64,000 nt of DNA from Agromyces protaetiae (GTDB lineage Bacteria; Actinomycetota; Actinomycetes; Actinomycetales; Microbacteriaceae). The position numbers and the translations under genes were made by a program. Shown one piece after another: positions 45,320-52,972 of the stretch. The stretch's first letter is position 1; every line of letters begins with the position of its first letter. The notes beneath the pieces are model-generated. The model was given only the letters and a program-made list of their open reading frames with translations. It was not told where the DNA came from and ran no database searches. The stretch is from positions 1,426,001-1,490,000 of the forward strand of contig NZ_CP035491.1 in assembly GCF_004135405.1 (NCBI RefSeq), given 5' to 3'.

Positions 45320-45880
45320 ATGACCACGCACGCGCCGTATTCGCAGGGCAAGTACCAGGTCCGCTTCGACCAGGGCGACGCGGGGCTCGCGCGCATCGCG
45401 GGCGGCGCCGACATCGTCGTGTGGGTCGACGCGCTCGAAGAGGCGTCGGGCTCCGACCAGGTCGCCCCGCCCGTGTTCGCCGTGCCCGAGGGGGCCGCGG
45501 TCGTCGCCGCATCGCTCACGGATGCCTCGGTCGTGGCGCGCTGGATCCTCGCCGAACAAGAGCGGCTCGGCCGCCGCGCCTACCTCGCGATCGTCGCGGC
45601 GCGCGACGGAGGCGGCTTCCCCGTGCCCGACCTGCTCGCGGCGGGTGCGCTCATCGACGCCCTCATCGACCTCGGCATCGACGACACGTCGCCCGAGGCG
45701 GCGTTCGTGTCGTCGGGGTTCGCGGGGCTCAAGCGCGCGGTGCGCCACTTGACGTCGGCGTCGGCGCAGGGCCGTCAGGCGGCCGTCGACGGTGCCACGG
45801 CCGAGCGGCTGAACGAACTCGCGACGCTCGGCTCGATCACCGAGGTCGGCGACGTGCGGGTGCTCCGCGCGGGGGTCTGA
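45320..45880 (+). CDS. ComB-like (2-phosphosulfolactate phosphatase-like) protein
   Basis: 186 residues. YQVRFDQGDAGLARIAGGADIVVWVDAL and AYLAIVAARDGGGFPVPDLLAAGALIDALIDLG recall the ComB family, but it is shorter than true enzymes, and the assignment is weak. ATG 45320 is 6 nt after TAGCCT (45308-45313): leaderless. Convergent with the CGNR gene. A 10-mer copy lies at 45520-45529. Confidence 0.55.
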   Translation: MTTHAPYSQGKYQVRFDQGDAGLARIAGGADIVVWVDALEEASGSDQVAPPVFAVPEGAAVVAASLTDASVVARWILAEQERLGRRAYLAIVAARDGGGFPVPDLLAAGALIDALIDLGIDDTSPEAAFVSSGFAGLKRAVRHLTSASAQGRQAAVDGATAERLNELATLGSITEVGDVRVLRAGV

Positions 45881-45926
45881 GCGAGCGGATGCCTCGGGGT
45901 CGACCGCGTGCGGCCGACTCGTCCGC

Positions 45927-46565
45927 TCAGGCGGCTACGGCCGACTCGTTCGCCGCGGTCTTCGACGCGCTCTTGCGCGCCCGGTGGGCGCGCACCTTCG
46001 CGCGGTTGCCGCAGCGTTGCATCGAGCACCAGCGCCGCGTGCCGGCACGGGACGTGTCGAGGTAGACGAGGTCGCAGTCGTCGGCGCTGCACTCGTGGAT
46101 GCGGCCGAGGTTCGCGGGGGAGAAGGTGTCGACGGCGTCGCGCGCGATCGTGGAGAGCGCCTGGCCCACGGTCTGGATCGAGCGGCCGGCCTGTCGTGAG
46201 CCGCCGCCGAGCGCGGGCGGCACGTCGGGGGTCGCGGCGTAGAGGTTGACGACGTCGATGTCGTTCGTGGGGAGGGCGTCGCCGCGGCTCGCCGCGAGGG
46301 CGATGCGGGTGATGGCGTCGCGGAGGGCGACGGCGTCGAACAGGTCGCGCGAGCGCGCAGCGCCGACGGCCACGGGGAAGCGTTCGGAGAGCCACGCGGT
46401 GAGGTCGTCGGGGGCTCTCAGGCGCTCGCCGTCGGCGCGGACGCGCCCGATGGGGCCCGTGTAGGCGAAGTCGAGGGCGAGGGCTCCGGAGTCGAACCAC
46501 CAGCGCACGTCGCCCTGCGACGTGAACCATTGGCCGACGGGGATGGAGACGGTCGAGACGGTCAC
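45927..46565 (-). CDS. CGNR zinc-finger regulator
   Basis: 212 residues. N-terminal ABATE-type domain (FDSGALALDFAYTGP..) and C-terminal CGNR zinc finger: C in RIHECSADDCDLVYLD and RRWCSMQRCGNRAKVRAHRAR. These are stress-linked transcription factors in actinobacteria. The GTG start at 46565 is 6 nt after TAGCAT (46572-46577): leaderless. Confidence 0.9.
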   Translation of the reverse strand: MTVSTVSIPVGQWFTSQGDVRWWFDSGALALDFAYTGPIGRVRADGERLRAPDDLTAWLSERFPVAVGAARSRDLFDAVALRDAITRIALAASRGDALPTNDIDVVNLYAATPDVPPALGGGSRQAGRSIQTVGQALSTIARDAVDTFSPANLGRIHECSADDCDLVYLDTSRAGTRRWCSMQRCGNRAKVRAHRARKSASKTAANESAVAA

Positions 46566-46625
46566 GTAACCATGCTAGTAGGTTTCAGGAAACGTTCAGG
46601 ACGCGTTCAGAAGGGTGGGGTCTCG

Positions 46626-47150
46626 CTAGTCGACCGCCGGGCCGGATGCCTCGGCCGCACCCGTCGCGCTCGCCGCCCGCCTGCGCATCGCCGACGTGAT
46701 CTCGCGCCGACGCCAGACGATGAGGTTCGCCTGGTCGAACCCGCGCCGACACAGCCCGCAACTGAGCGGCCGGACGGGCTCACGATAGCGGTAATGCACG
46801 TGCCCCGACGGACACCGCCCCACCCACGACGCGAGTTCGTCGGCAACCTCGCCGTCGTGCGTGCGCCGACCCACGTAGCCGATCTCGGCCGCGAGATGCT
46901 TCCACTTCGGGCCGTGGCCCGCCCGTGGGCCCGCCATCGCGTGCGCCACCTCGTGCAGGAGCACCTGGTGGATCTCGTCGTCGGCGTACTTCACCGCGAG
47001 GTAGCGCGACACGGAGATGCGCTTCGACGTGTAGTTGCAGAGCCCCGCGCGCTTCTTCGCATGGTCGAACTCGAACGTCCACACGGCGGGGTCGAGGTGC
47101 ATGGCGATGAGGGCCTCGGCCCACCGTCGCACGCGTTCGAGATCCGCCAT
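46626..47150 (-). CDS. SprT-like zinc metallopeptidase domain protein
   Basis: 174 residues. The zinc site HEVAHAM with downstream HGPKWKHLA, then four Cys-type positions (GRCPSG and SCGLCRRGF) forming a zinc ribbon. Related to SprT/Spartan proteins that cut DNA-protein crosslinks; the bacterial role is unproven. ATG 47150 is 6 nt after TATCCT (47157-47162): leaderless. The C-terminus includes ADAS-like 10-mer coding (46644-46653). Confidence 0.85.
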   Translation of the reverse strand: MADLERVRRWAEALIAMHLDPAVWTFEFDHAKKRAGLCNYTSKRISVSRYLAVKYADDEIHQVLLHEVAHAMAGPRAGHGPKWKHLAAEIGYVGRRTHDGEVADELASWVGRCPSGHVHYRYREPVRPLSCGLCRRGFDQANLIVWRRREITSAMRRRAASATGAAEASGPAVD

Positions 47151-47224
47151 GGCATGAGGATAACGCGGGGCGCCGACGCCCGGCAGGCCCCGAGCGCGGG
47201 TCGTCGGCGAGACATCCGCCCGGC

Positions 47225-48439
47225 TCATCCGCCCGGTTGCATCCCCACCGATCGCAATCGGTCGTCGCCGTCTCGCGGCGACCCGCGCCCGTCGGTGTTG
47301 TTGGTGACGAACCAGAGGTCGCCGTTGGGGCCGGGTAGTACGGCGCGCACGCGCCCGAACTCGCCGACGAACCACGGCTGCACGACGGGCGCGGTGTCGA
47401 CTGCGGGGTCGCCCGTGGCGATGCGCGACGCCGGATGCACCGTCCAGAGCCGTTCGCCGCGGAGCGCCGCGAGCACGAGCGTGTCGCCCACGATCGCAAG
47501 GCCCGACGGGCTCGCTTCCGACGTCGCCCACTGTGCGATCGGATCGGTGAAGCGCGCGTCGCCCGCCTGCCCCTCGACGATCGGCCACCCGTAGTTCGCC
47601 CCGCGCGTGATGAGGTTGAGCTCGTCCCACGTGTTCTGCCCGAACTCGGCCGCCCACAGCCGCCCGGTCGCATCCCAAGCGAGCCCTTGCGGGTTGCGGT
47701 GCCCGATCGACCACGCGTATCCACCGAACGGGTTGCCCGGCGCGGGCTGCCCGTCGGGCGTCATCCGCAGGATCTTCCCCGAGAGCGACGCCGGATCCTG
47801 CGCCGCCTCGCGCACGCCCGCGTCGCCGGCCGTCGCGTAGAGGAATCCGTCGGGCCCGAACGCGATGCGCCCGCCGTCGTGGTTCGACGCCTTCGGGATG
47901 CCGGAGAGCACGACCTGGGGCGCGCCGAGCGCGTACGAACCCGGGCCGCCCGAGAGGGGCATGCGCACGATGCGGTTGTCGGCGTCGGCGGTGAAGTAGG
48001 CGTAGACGAGGTCGGATGCGTCTGCGCCGTCGCCCGCTCGGAAAGCGAGGCCCAGCAGCCCGCCTTCGCCCGCCGGCACGACGCCCGGGATCTCGGTGAC
48101 CGTGCGCACGCCGCCGTCGGCGCCGATCTCGACGACGCGCGCCGTGTCGCGCTCGCTCACGAGCACGCCCCCGTCGGGCAGGCGCACGACCGACCACGGC
48201 GCGTCGAGGTTCGCCGCGAGCTCGGTCACCGGCCCTGTCGGCAGGAGCACGGGCGGCGGGACGGGCGCTGGCTGGGTCGGCGGGGCGGTCGCGGTCGTCG
48301 GCGGGGATGTCTCGGGGCCCGCCGTGACGGTGGGCGTCGGCACCGGTCCCGCCGACGTGCAGGCTGCACAGGTGAGCGTCAGCGCGAGCACGCCGGTCGC
48401 CGCCGTGGTCCTGCTCGCCACCGTGGTCCTGCTCGCCAC
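47225..48439 (-). CDS. PQQ-dependent sugar dehydrogenase-like lipoprotein
   Basis: About 404 residues. Signal peptide ending LTLTCAAC (possible lipobox), Pro/Thr-rich linker, then a six-bladed GSDH/soluble glucose dehydrogenase propeller (LDAPWSVVRLPDGGVLVSERD, NHDGGRIAFGPDGFLYATAGD, GHRNPQGLAWD, GANYGWP). Oxidises aldose sugars with PQQ in homologues. The start is uncertain: an 18-bp tandem repeat (48403-48456) supplies GTG codons at 48439 and 48421, each with AGGA upstream. Confidence 0.85.
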   Translation of the reverse strand: MASRTTVASRTTAATGVLALTLTCAACTSAGPVPTPTVTAGPETSPPTTATAPPTQPAPVPPPVLLPTGPVTELAANLDAPWSVVRLPDGGVLVSERDTARVVEIGADGGVRTVTEIPGVVPAGEGGLLGLAFRAGDGADASDLVYAYFTADADNRIVRMPLSGGPGSYALGAPQVVLSGIPKASNHDGGRIAFGPDGFLYATAGDAGVREAAQDPASLSGKILRMTPDGQPAPGNPFGGYAWSIGHRNPQGLAWDATGRLWAAEFGQNTWDELNLITRGANYGWPIVEGQAGDARFTDPIAQWATSEASPSGLAIVGDTLVLAALRGERLWTVHPASRIATGDPAVDTAPVVQPWFVGEFGRVRAVLPGPNGDLWFVTNNTDGRGSPRDGDDRLRSVGMQPGG

Positions 48440-48456
48440 CGTGGTCCTGCTCGCCC
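48403..48456. repeat. Three 18-bp tandem repeats over the dehydrogenase start
   Basis: Unit CCGTGGTCCTGCTCGCCA at 48403-48420, 48421-48438 and 48439-48456 (last base differs). On the minus strand each full junction gives AGGA-ccacg-GTG, i.e. a ribosome-binding site plus start codon, coding ASRTTV. Confidence 0.85.
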
Positions 48457-48843
48457 GCTCGGCCGCGGTGTCCCCGGCGCCTCGGGCCGGGCTCGCCCAT
48501 CGACGACTTCCTTCCGGAGAAACGTATGGTTCTCGCGACGCGGTGCCGAAGTGCCGGACGGGTTCAAGAAGCTGCGAGGTCCAAGGGCGTGCGTCGAACG
48601 GTCTGCGACAAGCGGTGCCGAAGTGCCGCCGCCCCCAGGAGAAAAAGCCTTCCGCCGAGGCCGCCAGCAGTCGGAGGTCGAGTCGAGCAGGTCGAGCAGG
48701 TCGAGCAGGTCGAGTCTCGGCAGCACTCCGAGGCATCCGCTCGTCCCGGGGCATCCGCGCGCTTCGAGACATCCGCTCGCCTCCGTTCGCCGCCCTCGAA
48801 CCCCCTCTGTCCAGTGTCGCCGCTGCGGCGACAGAATGGGAGG
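48440..48843. other. 404-bp intergenic region with repeats
   Basis: Upstream of both the dehydrogenase (minus) and pxpA (plus). Contains the second 88-nt element (48541-48628), a 9-bp GTCGAGCAG tandem (about 48683-48714), two exact 10-mers (48729-48738, 48765-48774) and a near copy. No gene supported. Confidence 0.7.
48541..48628 (-). repeat. 88-nt paired-16-mer element, copy 2
   Basis: CGGTGCCGAAGTGCCG at 48541-48556 and 48613-48628, 56 nt apart; reverse complement of the layout at 39909-39996. The spacer also carries CGAACGGTCTGCG. Confidence 0.75.
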
Positions 48844-49605
48844 GTGGCGGCCATCGACCTCAACAGCGACCTCGGCGAGTGGAGCGTGCGCCAGACCGTG
48901 GGCGACGACGCCGCGATCTTCGCCGTCGTCGCGAGCGCGAACGTCGCGTGCGGGTTCCACGCGGGTGACGCCGCGTCGATGCGGGCGAGCGTCGCGCAGG
49001 CGGTGTCGCACGGGGTCGTGCTCGGCGCGCACCCGGGGTACCGCGACCCCGAGGGTTTCGGGCGCCGCGACCTCGACGTGCCCGCCGACGTCATCGCCGC
49101 CGAGCTCCTCGAGCAGCTCGGCGCCCTCGACGCGCTCGCGCACGGCGCGGGCATCCGCGTGCGGTACGTGAAGGCGCACGGCGCGCTCTACCACCGGCTC
49201 GGGCGCGACGAGCGGGCGGCGAACCTCTTCGCCGAGGCGGTCGCGGGGTACGGGGCGGTTGCGTCTTCGGCAGCGTCGGGGGCGCTGGATGCCTCGCCGC
49301 TCGCCCTCCTCGGACTCGCGGGCTCTGCACTCGAACGCGCCGCTGCCGCGGCCGGACTGCGCTTCGCGCGTGAAGGATTCGCCGACCGCGGCGCACGGCC
49401 CGACGGCTCCCTCATCCCGCGCGGCGAGCCCGGCGCGGTGCTCCACGATCCGGGCGCGGTCGCCGCGCGAGCCGTCGAACTCGCACACGCGGGCGGCGTC
49501 GACTCGATCTGCCTCCACGGCGACACCCCCGGCGCGGCCGACCTCGCCCGCGCCGTGCGCGCCGCGCTCGAAGCCGACGGGGTCGAGATCCGGTCGTTCG
49601 TGTGA
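48844..49605 (+). CDS. pxpA: 5-oxoprolinase subunit A
   Basis: 253 residues, LamB/YcsF family: AIDLNSDLGEW at the start, ACGFHAGDAASM, GAHPGYRDPEGFGRR, KAHGALYHRL. Together with PxpB/PxpC it hydrolyses 5-oxoproline to glutamate using ATP. The GTG start at 48844 has CAGAAT 6-7 nt upstream (near-match leaderless) and GGGAGG. Stop overlaps pxpB as GTGA. A 10-mer copy at 49287-49296 encodes LDAS. Confidence 0.93.
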   Translation: MAAIDLNSDLGEWSVRQTVGDDAAIFAVVASANVACGFHAGDAASMRASVAQAVSHGVVLGAHPGYRDPEGFGRRDLDVPADVIAAELLEQLGALDALAHGAGIRVRYVKAHGALYHRLGRDERAANLFAEAVAGYGAVASSAASGALDASPLALLGLAGSALERAAAAAGLRFAREGFADRGARPDGSLIPRGEPGAVLHDPGAVAARAVELAHAGGVDSICLHGDTPGAADLARAVRAALEADGVEIRSFV

Positions 49606-49807
49606 CCCGGCGCATCCTGCCGAGCGGTCCCGCCGCCCTCCTCGTCGAATGCGACTCGCTCGAAGAGGTGCTCGCGCTGCACGATGCGCTCGCCGCGACG
49701 GCGCCCGCCGGGCTCGTCGAGCTCGTGCCCGCCGCGCGCACGGTGCTCGTCGTCGTCGACCCCGCGCGGCTGCCGCTCGAGTCGGCGGCGGCGTGGGTGA
49801 GGCGGGC

Positions 49808-49853
49808 GGATGTCTCGCGTGCGGCGGATGTCTCGCGTGCGACGGATGTCTCG
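49808..49853 (+). repeat. Triplet of the window 10-mer inside pxpB
   Basis: GGATGTCTCG at 49808-49817, 49826-49835 and 49844-49853: an 18-bp period giving ADVSRAADVSRATDVSG in the protein. An insertion relative to the conserved PxpB core. Confidence 0.85.
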
Positions 49854-50300
49854 GGTGCGCGCGAGCCCGTCGGCGTCGGCTCGACCCCGCCGCCGACGCA
49901 GCCCGTCGTCGTGCCCGTCGCCTACGACGGCGATGACCTCCTCGCACTCGCGGCCTCGCTCGACGTCTCGCCCGAGGCGCTCGTCGCCGCCCACACCGGG
50001 GCGGGATGGCGTGTCGCGTTCATCGGCTTCGCGCCCGGGTTCGCCTACCTGGTGAGCGACGACTGGCATTTCGACGTGCCGCGACTCTCGTCGCCCCGCA
50101 CGCGCGTGCCCGCCGGATCGGTCGGCCTCGCTGGCGGTTTCAGTGGCGCGTATCCGCGCGAGAGCCCCGGCGGCTGGCAGCTCATCGGTCGCACCGACGC
50201 CCCGCTCTGGAACCTCGACGCCGACCCGCCCGCGCTGCTCGCGCCCGGGCGGGCCGTGCGGTTCGAGGCCGTGCGCGCGGTGGCATCCGCGGCGGCGACC

Positions 50301-50360
50301 GCGAGTGGGCGGTCCGGCACGGTCCGAGGCGACTCCGACCGTGCCGAACCGCCCACTCGC
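50301..50360. repeat. 24-bp inverted repeat (one mismatch), 12-nt loop
   Basis: Arm 1 begins GCGAGTGGGCGGTCCGGCAC (50301-50324), arm 2 50337-50360; the only mismatch is 50314/50347. It sits in the region coding the PxpB-PxpC linker. Confidence 0.8.
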
Positions 50361-51262
50361 GAGCAGGAGGGGGCCGCCTCGTCGTCGAACGGCCCGGCGC
50401 GCTCGCGCTCGTGCAAGACCTCGGCCGTCCGGGGCTCGGGCACCTCGGGGTGACGTCGTCGGGCGCGCTCGACCGCGGCGCGCTCGCGCTCGCGAACCGG
50501 CTCGTCGGCAACCCCGACGGCGCCGCAGGCCTCGAACTCGTCGGCGGCGGATTCCGTGCCCGCTTCACCGGCACCACGTGGTTCGCCGTCGCCGGCGCAT
50601 GGGGCGATCTCCGCCTCGACGGCCGGCGCTTCGCGCCCTACACGGCGGTCCGCGCGACCGCAGGCGGCGTGCTCGAGATCGGCGCGGCCGACCGAGGCAT
50701 CCGGTTCGTGCTCGCCGTGCGCGGCGGTCTCGACGTCCCCGCCGTGCTCGGCTCGCGCTCGCGCGACACCCTCGCGGGGTTCGGCCCCGCACCGGTCGCG
50801 GCAGGCGAGGCGCTGCCGATCGGGGGCGAGCCCGAGGCATCCGTGCCCGTGCTCGACCGTGAGGCCGCCTACCCGCCGCCCGCGGACGACGTGACGCTCG
50901 TGCTGCTCCCCGGCCCCCGCGCCGATTGGTGCGACGACCCGTCGCTCGCGCCGCTCTTCGAGCGGGTGTGGCGGCTCGCTCCCGACTCCGACCGCGTCGG
51001 CGCGCGGCTCGCGGGCACGCCGGTCGCGCGCCGCGACGGCGAGGTGCCGAGCGAGGCGACCGTGCCGGGAGCCGTGCAGTTGCCGCCGTCGGGGCTGCCG
51101 ACGATCCTCCTCGCCGACCGGCCCGTCACGGGCGGTTACCCCGTGATCGCGGTCGTCGCGCCGTCATCGCTCGACGCGCTCGCGCAAGTGCGGCCGGGGC
51201 AGGGCATGCGCTTCCGCCACGCGTAGCTCGGGTTCAGGTGGCGGGTGCCGGCGGGGCGGCGC

Positions 51263-52129
51263 TCAGCCCTTCGACAAGAACACCGACCGCGCGGGCGGCG
51301 GACTCGGCACCGCCGTGGCATCCGTCACGACTTTGCCGGCCGCCGCGAACCTGCGGAACTCCTCGCCCTCGACGAGCTTCGCGGGTGCCGGGTCGCTTGC
51401 GAGCCGGCGCGGCAGCGACCCGAACGGCAGCTCGGCATCCGACGCATACATGACGACGTTGCCGAACCGGCGGCCCTTCAGCATGTTCGCGTCGGCCGCG
51501 AGCGCGACGTGGGCGAACACGTGCGCGAGGGTCGCGGCCTGCGAGCGCGCGAAGCCGAGTCCCGCGCCGTCGGCGACGTTGACGGCGACGATGCCGCCGC
51601 GCGCCATGCGCCGCACGAGCAGGGAGTAGAACTCGGCGCTCGTGACGTGCGCGGGCGTGCGCGCGCCCGAGAAGATGTCGACGATCGCGAGGTCGACGGC
51701 GCCGTCGAGGCCTGCGGGCAGCTTCGCCAGCACCTCGCGCGCGTCGCCCGTGCGCACGCGGATCTGCGCGCCGCGCGGGAGCGGCAGGTGCTCGCGGACG
51801 AGTTCGACGAGCGCCGGTTCGAGCTCGACCACCTGCTGGCGCGAGCCCGGACGGGTCGCCGCGACGTACCGCGGCAGCGTCAGGGCGCCCGCGCCGAGGT
51901 GCAGGGCCGTGATCGCCTCGCCCTCGGGCGCGACCAGGTCGGCCGCGTGCCCGATGCGGCGCACGTACTCGAATCCGAGCCACTCGGGCCGATCGAGTTC
52001 GACGTGCGACTGCGGCGTGCCGTCGACGAGGAGCGTCCACGATCCGGGCTGCGCCCGCGACTCCTCGAGGCGCGCGAGGTGGCCGTTCGAGAGGCGGCGT
52101 TCGAGAGGGTTCGCGGGAGCGTCGGGCAC
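51263..52129 (-). CDS. Spermidine synthase-like methyltransferase-fold protein, copy A
   Basis: 288 residues. Rossmann core HLGAGALTLPRYVAATRPGSRQQVVELEPALVELVREHL, later VDLAIVDIFSGARTPAHVTSAEFY (acidic D in place of the gatekeeper region), as in SpeE-like proteins. Actinobacterial members rarely have proven spermidine synthase activity. GTG 52129 is 6 nt after TACCGT (52136-52141): leaderless. Tandem paralogue of copy B. Confidence 0.82.
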   Translation of the reverse strand: MPDAPANPLERRLSNGHLARLEESRAQPGSWTLLVDGTPQSHVELDRPEWLGFEYVRRIGHAADLVAPEGEAITALHLGAGALTLPRYVAATRPGSRQQVVELEPALVELVREHLPLPRGAQIRVRTGDAREVLAKLPAGLDGAVDLAIVDIFSGARTPAHVTSAEFYSLLVRRMARGGIVAVNVADGAGLGFARSQAATLAHVFAHVALAADANMLKGRRFGNVVMYASDAELPFGSLPRRLASDPAPAKLVEGEEFRRFAAAGKVVTDATAVPSPPPARSVFLSKG

Positions 52130-52188
52130 GCGACAACGGTACCCCCGCAGGATGAAGGCGACGGATGCCGCGGAGTCGGCGCCTGCGG

Positions 52189-52947
52189 TCAGCACGCCCC
52201 CCACAGCGCGAAGTCGAGTCGCGCGCCCGTGAGGATCTCGGCGGGGAACGGCCCGCCCGACGCGAGCCGCCGCTCGAGTCCGCGCGGAAACCCGTGCGGC
52301 GCCGCGACGACGACGGCGTTCCCTTCTTCGGCGCCCGACAGGACCGACGGGTCGCCCGCGACGAGCACCTCGGCCGACGGCGCGGCCCGCGAGAGCGCGC
52401 GCCCGAGTGCGCGGAGGCGCGCGAGTCCGGCGGCGTCGGCGACGTTGACGACGAGGATGCCGGTAGGCCCGAGCCGTCCGAGGGCAGCCGCGAGGAAGCC
52501 GGGCTCGTCGACGAACGCGGGCGCCTCGAGCCCTGTGTAGAGGTCGAGCACGACGAGGTCGAAGGGCCCCGGCACGAGGTCGGCGGCGCCATGCGCGGCG
52601 ATGACGGTCTGCGCGTCGTCGACGACGAACTCGACGCCGGGCGGCGCCGGCAGGCGGTCGAGCACGGCTGCGACGAGGGCGGGGTCGTGGTCGACGACGA
52701 CCTGCACCGACCCGGGGCGGGTCGCCGCGATGTAGCGGGGGAGGGTGAGCGCGCCGCCGCCGAGGTGCAGGGCGCTGATCGGCGCCCCGGGCGCGGCCGC
52801 GGCGTCGATCGCGTGTCCGATGCGGCGCACGTACTCGAAGAAGAGCCGGGTCGGGTCGGACGGGTCGACGTGCGACTGCGCCTGCCCGTCGACGAGCAGC
52901 GTCACGCCGCGCGCGATGCCGTCGGTCTCGAACTCGATCGACCCCAT
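52189..52947 (-). CDS. Spermidine synthase-like methyltransferase-fold protein, copy B
   Basis: 252 residues. Shares with copy A the pattern VDGQAQSHVDPSDPTRLFFEYVRRIGHAID and HLGGGALTLPRYIAATRPGS, then FDLVVLDLYTGLEAPAFVDEPGFL. ATG 52947 is 6-7 nt after GACGAT, a weaker version of the leaderless promoter. 59 bp separate it from copy A. Confidence 0.82.
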   Translation of the reverse strand: MGSIEFETDGIARGVTLLVDGQAQSHVDPSDPTRLFFEYVRRIGHAIDAAAAPGAPISALHLGGGALTLPRYIAATRPGSVQVVVDHDPALVAAVLDRLPAPPGVEFVVDDAQTVIAAHGAADLVPGPFDLVVLDLYTGLEAPAFVDEPGFLAAALGRLGPTGILVVNVADAAGLARLRALGRALSRAAPSAEVLVAGDPSVLSGAEEGNAVVVAAPHGFPRGLERRLASGGPFPAEILTGARLDFALWGAC

Positions 52948-52972
52948 GCAGGCATCGTCCCACGCGCGGCCG

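Larger units (their letters stand above)
49602..51226 (+). pseudogene. Fused 5-oxoprolinase subunits B-C, single frameshift
   Basis: The PxpB (KipI-like) half runs from GTG 49602: cyclophilin-fold with GFAPGFAYL and SVGLAGGFSGAYPRESPGGWQLIGRT. The PxpC (KipA-like) half, one frame over, begins GGRLVVERPGALALVQDLGRPGLGHLGV. No start codon for a separate pxpC lies in its frame nearby, and one extra G in GGGGG at 50369-50373 joins them as EQEGGRLVVERPG (~541 residues), the fused form seen in many actinobacteria. 1625 nt is one short. The PxpB half contains three tandem 10-mers (49808-49853), and the linker holds a 24-bp hairpin (50301-50360). Confidence 0.8.

Noticed and set aside
48683..48714. 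GTCGAGCAG tandem units as a protein-coding repeat or direct-repeat array.
   Set aside because: Only about three and a half 9-bp units in non-coding DNA; a simple slippage repeat.
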